This document shows positions 33,621 to 44,574 of a DNA stretch of 64,000 nt, piece by piece. Source of the DNA: Siphonodentalium dalli. Lineage: Eukaryota > Mollusca > Scaphopoda > Gadilida > Siphonodentaliidae. Every line of letters begins with the position of its first letter. The first letter of the stretch is position 1. The notes beneath the pieces are model-generated. The model did not search any database. It was given only the letters and a program-made list of their open reading frames with translations, and had not been told where the DNA came from. The stretch spans positions 217,848,151 to 217,912,150 of the forward strand of contig CP136065.1 in assembly GCA_032622095.1 (NCBI GenBank), read 5' to 3'. The position numbers were made by a program, and so were the translations under genes.

Positions 33621-34180
33621 TTTTACAGTTCGGTCGAACTTAACTTATTGATTCAAAGTTTATGGTACAGATTGGGTATTTTCGTTGAGTTAAATGTAGG
33701 TCAAATTAACTTTTTGTCAATCAAACTGCTTAGTTCAATATCAGGCTCATTGTGTCTACCAGGTAGGTTTATCTCATGGTGAAATATTTCCCCGCACACA
33801 TATCTATTGGCACTATCTTGGTGCAATTAATGGTCCGCATTTAAACCAAAAACTCTATCGGAATTCACACACCGACGTGACATTTCGTACCTGCCAAAAC
33901 CAACGAAAAATATTCCAGTGAAATAGCAGGGACCGAAAATACAGATCGTGCAGAATAGACCTGTATGTACCAAAGTTCCACCCCAAGTCGATAGATCGAG
34001 CGGCAACGGCAATGTTAACCCTTAACTGGACAAGGGACCACTGATAGGTTATAACGAGTATACCTGTTAAATTATATATAGATGTCAGTATTCATCCCTG
34101 TTCAAACGGTCCTGCTAATTTGAAATGAAGTTTGTGGGTTCTGCTAAACAGCTATAATGATGAAGGGCGAACTGATGCTG

Positions 34181-34677
34181 TTAAAGGCACGTGAGGCCTT
34201 AGTTGTCGAAAATATTCATATTTGTTCCAATCACCGTAAACAGAAACAAACAGTAAAACGCATACAGTTTCGTTCATATATACCATGACCATCGCGTAAA
34301 CAGCATGTTATCATAAAGACCTACTATATTTTACCTAAGCAAGAATCTGATTGTGTTACAGAAGACAGCGCAATGCTACTGGCTAATCACACACAAATGG
34401 CATAAACGCTCTTTATTATTTCCATATCAGGAATTCACCAACAAAGAACGCTCTTTATGTTTACCATCATAATATAAACAAACACCAGAAAAGTAACTTT
34501 TTATGCTTTTGTTTACATAACAATGGTCAACCATATGACAATAACACACTGTTTATGCGATATTTCTTATTTGTATACGGACAAAGTCTGTCTACATTTC
34601 TTTCTGTTTGTGGCGGTTTTTGACGGTTGGAAATATTTTCACAGGATACCCACCGCCAAGGCCAACCGTACCTTTAA
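34181..34677 (+). mobile_element. Family A TTAA MITE
   Basis: TTAAAGGCACGTGAGGCCTT at the left, AAGGCCAACCGTACCTTTAA at the right: an imperfect inverted repeat with TTAA at both ends. Inside are AACGCTCTTTATTATTTCCA followed by TATCAGG, and CCCACCGCC near the right end. Flanks are ACTGATGCTG and GAAGAAATATCG, the same as those of the E1 element at 29742 in duplication copy 1. Confidence 0.92.
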
Positions 34678-35402
34678 GAAGAAATATCGTTATTTTCACT
34701 GTGTTTTGCTAATCTGAACGAATCGAGGAAATTATGTGTATAAAACATTAAAAACATATATTTTATAAAATAGTTTAATATCTAATATTGAAAATAACAA
34801 ATCAAGTAAACATATTGAAAATAACAATATAGAAGTTTCAAGAAATCTATGAACGTGACTAATCAAACTTATTTATAAAAGTTCAACATCTATATCCACA
34901 TGTCACTCATATGTCACCAGTATGTGACAGTAGTATATATGAGGTCCTTACAATTGTTCCTTATAATTTTTTTCAAATATCATAGGGCTAAAACCTCAAT
35001 GCGATACGTGCTTTGCGCACAGGGTCCAACAGTGGTCCAATCCTATGCGTAGCATATTATTCAATCATGGTCCGTCCAGCAATGGTGAAGCTGGTTATAA
35101 CCCTGACCGGCTTATATCTGTGATCCATTCAAAGGACGGATAAACTTATTCGTGTATCTTGGAAAGACAGACAGCTGCCTTCCATGGTCGATGGTGTAGT
35201 GGCGTTATTCCATACTGAAAATACCATTTGGGTGGTCATTCATCCACCATTAGAACCGATGAAGTCATGGCATGACTTAATGGCTGATATAACTATATAA
35301 TAAAAACATAAAGCTAAAGGAAGCTCTGTAAGTTTGGATAAGTAGCCTTCGTGTGGAATTGTTTACTCATTTTATTTTGATATCAGCACCACCACGTTTA
35401 AA

Positions 35403-36582
35403 CCCCTGTCACACTCAGGCCGGCGCTCTCACTGCGCTGCAAAAGTACCAACATATGAGTAACACGCAGGAGGAGCGCCGAAAACTGTCGAAAATTGTCA
35501 AACTTTAAAAGCAAAGTATGCTCCTATTGCGTTCCTACTTTGTCAAGTCTCACGCTCTTAGTGCGTTCAAGTCGCTGTCATTGTGATGCTAGTACGTTCT
35601 CAATAAGTTCGCAAAACGTTCTCTGCGCGGGCGCGGAGAGTATAGATAGCGCCTTCTGCGTTCTCCAGTCATAGTCAGTTTTTATGTTGTGGGGAAATAA
35701 CCCAACACTCCGCAATAGATTAGCTGTCCGATTAAACTACTGTCACACTCCGCTGCGATCAGGCCGGCGCTTGTATTGCGCTGAAAAATAATCAAAGCGC
35801 CAAGCAAAGCGCAGTAAGGTATCCAAGAACGTATTGGTGACGCAGTGGACACTGGCTAGGACGGGGGAGGTTCTCCGTGATCGCCCCAGAGCGCCAGAGC
35901 GCCGCGCTTGTTTTGTGCATGCACAAAACAAGCGCAGAGGTTCGGCGTTCTGACCAGGCGTAGTACCGTCGCCATGACAGCGCAAAGCGTACTAACAACG
36001 CAATGACAACGACATGAACGCATTAAGAGCGTTTACGGGGCGTGGAGGAAACGCAGTGAGAGCGCGTGGGAGCTTGAGACTTGACGTGACAAAACAGGAA
36101 CGCAATGGGTCGTACAAAGAGCGCGATGAAAACGTGATAAGCGGGATAGGAGCATAGCTTGTCACGCGCGCCGCATGTATAACTGGTGGCGGAGTTTCTC
36201 GTTTCGCGTGCGTAGTGAGAATTTGCTTAAGCTTACTGTAGTCGCAAAAGACAAGATTAAGTCCTTGCTGCGACCACGAGAAGCTAATATGCGCTCTTGC
36301 TACGTCCACATAACGCTCATGTCGCTCGCTTGGCGCTTTGCTTTGCGCTGTCACGGCGACAGTAATACGTCCTGGTCAGAACGCCGAGCCTCTGCGCTTG
36401 TTTTGTGTATGCATAAAACAAGCGCGGCGCTCTGGCACCTATGGGCGACCATGGAGATCCTCGCCCGTTGTAGCCAGTGTCCACTGCGTCACCAATCGGT
36501 TCTTGGAGACCTTAGTGCGTTTAGGTGGGCGCTTTGATACTTTTGCAGCGCAATGAGAGCGCCGGCCTGAGTGTGACAGGGG
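35403..36582. mobile_element. GC-rich foldback with nested inverted arms
   Basis: The outer ends are CCCCTGTCACACTCAGGCCG and CGGCCTGAGTGTGACAGGGG. An inner copy of the left end (CTGTCACACTCCGCTGCG, then CAGGCCGGCGC) begins at 35741. From there the left arm to about 35990 pairs with about 36330-36582, including GTTTTGTGCATGCACAAAAC, itself a palindrome. The interior has many GCGC, GAGCGC and AACGCA motifs, far richer in GC than the surrounding DNA. Overlapping frames of about 70-120 codons on both strands mirror each other and are by-products. No transposase is seen. Confidence 0.85.
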
Positions 36583-36599
36583 CTTTACTCGACAACATG

Positions 36600-37830
36600 T
36601 GTATACAATTAAAAAAATATATATAAGGTCAGCGTTGACCAAATATAAGGTCAGCTTTTTATTCTACAATGCAGTTTATGCTACAAATTTAGCTACCATG
36701 AAATAACATCTCACATTAAGAGGGAGGTAAAGTGGCAACATTTAAATGGTGAATTCAGTGTTAATTTTCAAGATTACACAATGGTTACAAACCGTAGAAT
36801 AATAATTCATGTATTTTTTTTTGGAATATTTGAGCATATATCTAGTGACAAAGCAAAGCAGACTTTTTATTTTATGTTTTGTTTTGTGACATTTGATGGA
36901 AATATTATAAACAATGATAAAAATGGTGGCCTACTTTTTAATAATGTCCAATAATATCCAACCTGGGATGAAAATCAAAAGTCCGCTTTGCGTTGTCACT
37001 AGATAAGTCTTCAAACTTCCAAAAAGGTATGATATGGTCACCTGCGCTTTTCTAAAACATTAACACTGAATTTCCTGAATTCATATGTTGCCACATTTAT
37101 CTCCATCTGAATAGAAGTAATCTCTACACCTTTTTATATTCATAATTTTTTACGTACTAAAATAACGAAGTGAGCTGAAGGTAAAAACAGCATTTAAACC
37201 CTGTTATAACTCACGAAACTGCCTTTTATTTCAGGCCAGTTGTTTTAGTCGCCCGAATCCGGATCCACCCTTAGTATCGGTTCATAAAAGGACAAATATT
37301 TAGAACAACAAATCGTTGAAGACCCCCCACGCCCGCCCCGATCCCATTAGACAAAATGTTTTATGACTTTCGAAACGATTCTTTGGTCAACGCTAAACAA
37401 TGACTGTTTCTTAGCATATCTCCCAAAAAGCGGGTCTTCTGAATGAATCACTGTATCCGACATTGATAACGTAAGAATTGCGAACGAAACATTCTTCTGT
37501 CAACTTAATGCGTGCAAGCCATTTTTCGCCTTTCCAGTGATTTGTCCAATCCAAATGCAATACATAGATTGTGTATCCTATATATGCATGTAATTACACG
37601 CAAATTGTGATGTTTCCGGTAGTGGGCGGAAATAATAAATATATATATATATATTTTATTTTTTTTGAAACATCGAAATAAATGCCCCTGGCATCATAAA
37701 TGATATAAATGGACAAAATGAGCTCAATACTGCGCGTACATGTATGGGAGGGATACTGAAACCTTTGTAGTATATTTATTCAAAAACCACCGAGACATAA
37801 CAGCTTTTTCTGAACTTCCCGGTTAAATCA
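36600..37830. other. No gene recognised; short TA microsatellite
   Basis: AT-rich stretch with a TA run near 37640-37660. A pyrimidine-rich TTTTATTTCAG near 37220 could serve as a splice acceptor, but no coding exon follows it. Confidence 0.4.
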
Positions 37831-37854
37831 GCATGGTCCTTCTCTTGATCCTCT

Positions 37855-38160
37855 GGATACTGGAGCCAACCAGCTACCCACCAACACAGGATGGGCTACC
37901 AAGAACAAGCGGAATAGAAGGCGAAAGACTCCATCTCAACGTAGACGTGATACAGTGAGGATAGACAGGTGGAGAGAGAGGCCCAGATCCCTCCTCCCAC
38001 TTGGGCATCGAACCACACTTCCTTTGACGCCAGCTCTGCTTTCAGAATCAAAGTCAGTAAACTCGGAAAAGCATAACTATATCTCAAATGGCAGCCAACA
38101 GTATAAGAGGACACGAACAGTGACAACAAGTGTATGACTAACAACAGCAGCAGAGTCAAC
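37855..38160 (+). pseudogene. ORF1-like low-complexity fragment, copy 1
   Basis: A plus-strand frame gives basic sequence with KNKRNRRRKTPSQRRRD and then a Ser/Thr/Gln-rich tail. A similar K/R-rich KxxSPSxRRRD block is found at 40.5 kb and in altered form at 39.6 kb. Such K-[ST]-P-[SG]-x-[RKL]-[RK]-[RK]-D segments are known from N-terminal ORF1 regions of some invertebrate LINEs, so this is probably a retroelement remnant. The frame is not continuous upstream. Confidence 0.4.
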
Positions 38161-38798
38161 AACTAGAACCGACACAACCATGTCGCCCCCCCCCCCATCT
38201 TCCGGTGAGAAGCACCAAGAAATATAATAAAGTTATAGTTATTTACGTGAAAAAAAAAAGGAAGACATTATTTCTTTTGACTTAATTTGAGGCGCAAAAT
38301 GAGAGTTTAAGTGTAAGACCATTTGGTCCTACCGACAACCTGGGTTTAGCACCCCCCCCTTAATTATATATTTATTCCGCGCACACCGACTTCTGGTGTA
38401 AATAATGCAGATCGGCGACTGATCGGCACAGTTTTACAACGAACCGAGATCATCAACAGGATTATGTTGTTGTTTTTTTGCGCTTATTTATTTTATGGGG
38501 TCGATACAATTAGTAGGGGCGGAAGTCTGGGTTTGAGGCGGGATGGTTACAGGAAACATTACTATTTATTGGCCTTATACAGTGTATTTATTTATATTCC
38601 GCATGGACCGACCAATGGGATCGATATGCAAGTAATGTGGTAAAACTCATAGAAGCATATCAGACGCGATTTCGTGAGCCACCAAGCTCTTCGATTCGTG
38701 TCCGTGTCCTACCATTGCTGCTCTTTTCAGTATACAGTATAGTATATCAACATATCGTCGTCTGAATAGTTTCATATTGGAGCGAAATGTTAACATTA

Positions 38799-38943
38799 TA
38801 CAATTATCGCATTGTTTCGAGGTTGACACGAGGAATTGTCAACCCGAGGAAGTCAATATTCACCAAGGGCGTAGGTCGAGGTGAATATTTACTTCCAAGG
38901 GCTGACAATTCCTCGTGTCAACCAAGTAACAATGCGATAATTT
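38799..38943. repeat. Long hairpin (about 60-bp arms)
   Basis: ATTATCGCATTGTTTCGAGG plus TTGACACGAGGAATTGTC pairs with GACAATTCCTCGTGTCAA plus CCAAGTAACAATGCGATAAT. An inner GAAGTCAATATTCACC pairs with GGTGAATATTTACTTC. The loop holds AAGGGCGTAGGTCGA. A mobile hairpin of this kind, with a TTGTCAACCCGAGGAAGTC centre, looks like a MITE core. Its outer limits are unclear. Confidence 0.8.
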
Positions 38944-39129
38944 GAACGTCGCTGTGAAAACCTGATCTATTTTCAGGTATGATAATACGTTATGTTAACC
39001 CCTGAAGTATCTGACGTCACTCAGAACTGTTATTAAACCGTTGTGTCATTAATGAGGTTAACATCGTTAGATATCTCAACTTTTTCGTTAGGTTTTAACA
39101 TAGGAATTGGGGAAAGAAACTTATAACCA

Positions 39130-39260
39130 TATAATAAAGGTTCATATTGAACTTATTTGGTTCTGATTTAAGCCCATAGTGGACTTATACCCGTTATACC
39201 CTTTTCAGTCATGGCGCGGGACACAGTGAAAACACATTAAAACATGGCAATCAGCCCTCG
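39130..39260 (+). mobile_element. Family C relative, short
   Basis: Contains AAGCCCATAGTGGACTTATA, CCCGTTATACCC and ATGGCGCGGGACACAGTGAA, followed by AACACATTAAAA, matching the central part of family C copies. The ends are not preserved. Confidence 0.5.
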
Positions 39261-39482
39261 ACCAATGGAAGTTATCTAATGGGGTCCGGTAACCGACCTT
39301 TATTTACTGTAAAGATCTTTAAGTCATTCGCCAGTTGAGATTGAGCGGGCAAGTTGCTTTGTGACTAGTCGCTGTTCATCGTGACTGGTCCCATATCGCT
39401 CGTGAGTTGTGTGTTCGTTCTGCAAAGACATGTAGAACCTGGCAGAGGATTATGGAGTTAATCCCCTCTGCCGTGGGATACT

Positions 39483-40158
39483 CTTAGCTGGACTCTACAC
39501 AAGGCTAAGGTGGCTACGTGCATCTGTCTGTGGAATACAGAACTGCAGCAGCTGGAGACCACCAGGGCAGACGGTTCTGAGCAGGGACGTAACCACCGGC
39601 GCAGGGAAGTGGAAGAAGAAGAAGACAAAGACACCTTTCACGTAGACGCAGTTCGAAGGGCTGAGTGGGAAAGAATGCAGCTGTTGTTCGGCCGACTGTT
39701 CTTTCCCACTCGGCTCTGACAACTGATGGTCACCAACCATCTTCCACTGAAGCTGCCGACAGTCATGAACTATTTGAGAGACGCACAGATAGCCCCTCCT
39801 GTCCGGAGATCGGAGTCAGCGGACCCTGTCGCTGTCTTTGACGTAGAGATGGATACTTTACCTCCATCGACGCCGGATACCATCAAGACCCGGTGCCCCC
39901 ATATCTACATCAAACAACACCAGCGTATCCAGCCATTCTGTGGCGGAGATCCAAGAAGTCTGCCGGAGTGTTCTGGAGTTGGTGACTGAATCAAGACGAA
40001 AGAGAGAAGAATGCGAACAGCAGATTCAGCAAAGCAACACGCTAATCGCGGTCATGAACTCCGAATCCGAACCACCAGCAACAGCACAGACAACAGAAAG
40101 AAAGAAAAAGAAAGCCAAGAAAGAATGTCTAGATAATTTTCAAAACTGTTCATGTTAA
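39483..40158 (+). pseudogene. ORF1-like fragment, copy 2, with a coiled-coil-like tail
   Basis: Begins with a frame encoding ATCICLWNTELQQLE, matched by ATCICIWNSRLQQH at 40.4 kb. It continues in broken frames with AVRRAEWERMQLLFG, then DVEMDTLPPSTPDT. The last frame (39940-40158) is a glutamate/glutamine/lysine-rich segment (EVCRSVLELVTESRRKREEC, then QQIQQSNTLI) that could form a coiled coil. It ends in KKKKAKKE. GC content is higher than in the flanks. It could be an ORF1 remnant or exons of an unknown gene; multiple frame changes favour decay. Confidence 0.4.
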
Positions 40159-40374
40159 TGTCATACCATTTCATCATACCCATCAAAATTTCCCAAGTGG
40201 GTTGTAGGGGAGGGCATCATGCCCTTCCAAATCCTCCCGCGTCCACACCCAAATCCACAACAAACAGGTAGTCGCCTGCTCTATAAAACGGTATATCGTT
40301 ATTACAATATGTCTAGAGTTCCGACCACCAACGGGATAAGTCGCATGGATTGAGGGCTCCAATACTTCGCCCGA

Positions 40375-40811
40375 TTGGCGATCGGATTACTGACCCCAGC
40401 CACGTGCATCTGTATCTGGAATTCCAGGTTACAGCAGCACTGTCCGTCTCGTGACCCTCTTCTGGCCGTAACATGGATGCTGGAACCCACCAGCAAACCA
40501 CCACCACCTCATCCAGCGGGGCAGCCTCGGCGTGGAAGAGAAGGAACAAGAGCCCCTCCCTACGACGTCGAGACCAGCAACGAATGCAGTGCTGTGCCAA
40601 GGGACAGACAGCACCACCACCAGCTGAAGAGACTGATATCACCAGGACTCCTTCAGCCATCTCGGCAGACATCATCACGCATGCGATGGAGACTGGAGAT
40701 CTTCCTATCAACGTTTCAAACAACGATGTGCAGATGGAAACACCATCACCATCCCAGACTCAACCAGAAACGGAAAACGACACATCTACCCCTATGAGGC
40801 CGCGATACTAA
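40375..40811 (+). pseudogene. ORF1-like fragment, copy 3
   Basis: Three overlapping frames of 112-140 codons lie in one GC-richer island. The most protein-like (40473-40811) reads WKRRNKSPSLRRRDQQRMQ, then an acidic/Pro-rich tail with NDVQMETPSPSQTQPETEND. The first block parallels 37.9 kb, and DVQMETPSPS parallels DVEMDTLPPS at 39.85 kb, so the three regions are diverged copies of one source. No catalytic motif is visible. Retroelement ORF1 is the favoured reading. Confidence 0.4.
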
Positions 40812-41396
40812 GAGCGACCGGCGTCTCCACCTCACAGGGAGAGCCGAGAGGAAAACATTAAAATACACCATATATTTGTCCGCCGATGTGAGCATTACTA
40901 ATACGGGCTGTCATACCATGTTTTCTCACAATCAAATGCAGTGACGTAGCGACGTGGAAGACAGGGGCGACACATTATGCCAAAGATGGAAACATTAATA
41001 CTTAAATCAGAGCAGTTTGTAATACCGATTACGCCATACTAAAACTTCAGACAGGGGGGGGGCGCAGTCGGACGAGTTGCATTGGCATTTGCTGTCGGCA
41101 AAATCATGCACCTACTCTCCTGAACAGTGGCATATTTTGTAGCCCCCCCCCCCCCCGCCAATACAATGAACAAATTTAATGAAAGATAGACCGTTCTGCA
41201 GCACAGGCAACAACTAAATATATTTAGAGTAAAAAAGGTCGGTAACCTGACCCCATTGGATAATTTATATTGGTCGAAAGTGCTGCTTGTGATATTATAA
41301 ATCCGGCTACGAATGTATGGAATATATAAATCCGATAAGTTGGAATAATGCACAAGCGAAGAGAAGAGTAGTATATTCTCTTCAATTAACCCAAGA
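40812..41396. other. No gene recognised; G and C homopolymer runs
   Basis: Runs of G near 41056 and C near 41144-41156 flank a non-coding stretch. Nothing else was recognised. Confidence 0.4.
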
Positions 41397-41897
41397 TTAA
41401 AGGCACGTGCGGCCTTAATTGTCGAAAATATTCATATTTGTTCCAAACACCGTAAACAGAAAAACAGTAAAACGCATACAGTTCCGTTTATATATACCAT
41501 GACCATCGCATAAGCAGCATGTTATCATAAAGACCTACTATATTTTACCTAAGCAAGAGCCTGATTGTGTTACAGAAGAGAGCACAATGCTACTGGCTAA
41601 TCACACACTAATGGCATAAACGCTCTTTATTATTTCCATATCAGGTACTCTCCAACAAAGAACGCTCTTTATGATTACCATCATAATATAAACAAACACC
41701 AGAAAAGTAACTTTTTACGCTTTTGTTTACATAACAATGGTCAAACAAATGACCATAGTTACTGTTTATGCGATATTTCTTATATGTATACGGACAAAGT
41801 CTATCTACATTTTGATGTTCTTTCTGTTTGTGGCGGTTTTTGACGGATGGAGATATTTTCACAGGATACCCACCGCCAAGGCCAACCGTGTCTTTAA
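41397..41897 (+). mobile_element. Family A TTAA MITE
   Basis: TTAAAGGCACGTGCGGCCTT at the left and AAGGCCAACCGTGTCTTTAA at the right, 501 bp including both TTAA. It is nearly collinear with 34181-34677 throughout, with scattered changes. Confidence 0.92.
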
Positions 41898-42114
41898 CAC
41901 ATAATTCAATTGAACTCATGATTCGGCACAGATACAAATAAATACAGTCCAGATGAACCGATCACTGAAACTACTGCTCAATGCGTCTGTCCTTGTGGTG
42001 CACACCAATTTCTTGGTCGAGGGTGGTACAATAACTTGTAACTTCAAAGTGTTTGTGTCACTCGAAACTGACGCAGATGCTGCTGGACCTGCATGTGGGG
42101 CACTAAAACCTCGC

Positions 42115-42501
42115 TTACTTCCAGTTATCGTTTGAAAGATTTTCGCTTGTTTGAGTCAATTGTATTGCTTCTGTGACCATTGAGTTTTCGAATTGACTTC
42201 TTATCGAAGCCTGCATTAAACACAGTGGTGACGCACGTAACCTTACCAGAGCTGTTACAGATAATTTGTCCTCTATGTTTATACCAGCCGCTGCAAATAT
42301 CTGCACCATGTATTGTCCTAGTGTATTTTTGCAGATTGGGGATTGTGCAATTCGTGGTCGAATTGTTAGAGCTTGGCGATACAAGGGTCCACGTTTTGGA
42401 ATTAGGGAAATGTACACGTCCGTTTGTTTCACAAAGCATCTGGAATTTTCTTTATCTTCCAGGTGATCCACGTTTTTAATATTCACATTCCTTTGGTTCA
42501 A
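42115..42501 (-). pseudogene. Crypton-type tyrosine recombinase (DUF3504-like), C-terminal part, frameshifted
   Basis: The minus strand carries, in one frame, NVDHLEDKENSRCFVKQTDV, then YISLIPKRGPLYR and SPICKNTLGQYMVQIFAAAG. After a shift to a second frame it continues with GKVTCVTTVFNAGF and IRKLNGHRSNTIDSNKR. In the family, NTL-x-F/Y...AGI leads to the TNHS-x-[RK] box, and the GHRS-x-x-[AV]-x-x-Y-[KQ]-R box ends with the catalytic tyrosine. Here that Tyr position reads Asn (IDSNKR) and the first box is damaged (ICNSSGK for TNHSGK). With the frameshift it is inactive. Upstream N-terminal domains were not recognised. The same domain also occurs in domesticated vertebrate proteins, so a host relative cannot be fully excluded. 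Confidence 0.72.
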
Positions 42502-42583
42502 GCCTCATGTTTGGTTGTTTTAATTTCTGCCTTCAAAAACAATGTTGTTCAATCCGACCGACGAATCGAAAACAACATTTAAC

Positions 42584-42704
42584 GGTGAAGCATCCAATGC
42601 ACGACCCTCGTCCATGCTGCGCAAACCAAAACACTGACAGTAACGGTGGAGCATCCAATGCACGACCCTCGTCCATGCTGCGCAAACCAAAACACTGACA
42701 GTAA
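42584..42704. repeat. Tandem duplication, 61-bp unit, 2 copies
   Basis: GCATCCAATGCACGACCCTC, then GTCCATGCTGCGCAAACCAA and AACACTGACAGTAAC occur twice in a row with one or two differences. It lies immediately upstream (in minus-strand terms) of the recombinase remnant. Confidence 0.95.
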
Positions 42705-44161
42705 CAGAAGATATCATACGACAATCATCGAGTAGTATCAACATGAAAACGTGTCTGCTACTTTTTTTTTTTACTTTGTACCGACTCCATCTTTATTGAG
42801 CACTTTCGTACGACAGCTGATGTCCCGTCTGAAGCATGAGCATACATCTTCTGTTTTCGATCAAATGTTCAGGTTACACTTTCCAAACTCTCTCAATTCG
42901 CGTTGCAAGGCAGATGTTATGCCAACGAAGGAATTGGGTTGATAAGCCTTCCCTCCATGCCGACGGATCTCCACAATAAATATTGACAGTCAGAAAGCAA
43001 GTTATGCATTCTCAATATCCGGCTATAGTAATTCCGGAACTGTCCTGCCTCCATCCAGCACTGCCTCTGCATGGTTGTTGGTTTCTATGCCCATTCTCAC
43101 CATCGTTTCATTGCCCATGTATTGTAGTATCTTATACTTTTGGGAATCGAACCTCGAATTTTCTGCTGCGATTGATCAGTTGAAACTGGAATTCAACATT
43201 GTAGAGTAATGCACCGTATCCCTTCTTATCCAAGGGACGTGATGGTACATACTAAATATAACTATCTTAACCTATGGGGGAGACAGGAATATAATCGAAC
43301 GATAGTGACCCCAACCAAATTACCAAGGTCATACTCGGAGAGACCTCGACCTAGGAGTTATGCAAGGCTAGCCACAAAGGAAAGAAAGTCTTGTGTAACA
43401 ACTTCAGTTCACCCATCGGTCAGGACAGACAAAGATATATACTAAGTCATTAGCGTATATATAAACCAAACATTAATCTACTCTTCAATTAGTTCTGGCT
43501 CTTCAGAAATATATGACAGATGCCAAAATGGGCTCGCTAATTAAAAAGCGACGCCTTCCTTTCATGGCATCCATCTGATTCACCATTATGTATTGTTACC
43601 TACACTTGCTGCTTACCACATGATGTTAGAGATGAATAAAATTTATACAGAGAACAGTCTTATTCCTTCACAATATTGAAACATTCTAAACTCTTATTCA
43701 TGACCATCAGCAGTATTTTCAGGACAAACTTGTATTAGTTAGTCTTGTTTTGGTGTAGTTACTGATGCTTCATATTAAATTATTATTAGGAATTTCCATG
43801 ATACAAGATATTTACACCATTGAATTGTTATGTGTTCTTATTCATCTATTTTAATTTTTTCTGTCTGGACCCAATAATATAGGGTGTGCCTGAGTGTTGG
43901 GTCCAATTCATTCAAGTATTTAATGAATACAATTTATTTAAAGAAAGATGAAACTGGACTCCATTATAATATATGTAACACTTCGCTGAACTCTCTGGGT
44001 GTAATGTCGACAATGGAGTATAGATTGTTTATCAGCGGACCCGGGTTTTACGACTGATCACATGCTTAATTGGTAAGAGAAACTCATCACTGATTGTAAC
44101 TATCTTGGGCTGTTTGGGTGTTATAAATATGTTTTAAGCAGGGCGTCCGTTTTAGAAGCTT
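42705..44161. other. No gene recognised
   Basis: Holds several frames under 80 codons, including a basic one at 43209-43445 with no recognised motif. It may include upstream parts of the decayed Crypton, but no recombinase motif could be read. Confidence 0.4.
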
Positions 44162-44560
44162 TTGAATTTTTCTCATTATCGAAATAGGTCGATAAATATC
44201 TGAACTACCTTTCTACGAGCATTATGTAACCCAAAAAAGCCGCATTGAAGTAATTACAAATACAACTGTGAATACGATGTTTGGGGTCCCAATAAAAAAA
44301 CGCCATTTGCGCGACATGGAACATAACAGAGCGTTCCGTGGTATTCTATTCCTGATATGGTAGCAATAAAGAGCGTTTGTCTGACTTCTGGCGAAAAGTT
44401 GAAAACGGCTGAAATAATGGTTGTTACTTTGGCAAGTGTTTTTTCAGAGCATATGAAGCCGGTACATCAATAGTTCGTTTATTTATCGAGCTAACGTATC
44501 CGTCGGTCCAAGTTACGTAGAACAAAATATTGGAGGTTCGAATGAGTCATGTCCGTTTAA
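44162..44560 (+). mobile_element. Family B TTAA MITE, left end missing
   Basis: Family B interior begins at AGCTTTTGAATTTTTCTCA and runs through AACGCCATTTGCGCGACATG and GCAATAAAGAGCGTTTGTCT to ATGAGTCATGTCCGTTTAA. The first about 45 bp of the element are absent. Confidence 0.88.
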
Positions 44561-44574
44561 TAAAACGGAAGCCG

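Larger units (their letters stand above)
31045..35096 (+). repeat. Tandem segmental duplication, copy 2
   Basis: Collinear with 27648-30651. It is about 1 kb longer because of the hAT-like element (32352-33315), a family A element at the site where copy 1 carries E1, and a roughly 65-bp extra block near 33800-33865 (CTATTGGCACTATCTTGGTG region). The family B copy (31752-32134), poly(G) run and TATA block are shared. Confidence 0.9.

Noticed and set aside
35743-36556. Several frames of 68-120 codons with Arg/Ser/Ala-rich products
   Set aside because: They lie in the two arms of the GC-rich foldback and mirror each other (for example the same LRLFC-type peptide appears from both arms). They are by-products of the palindrome and high GC.
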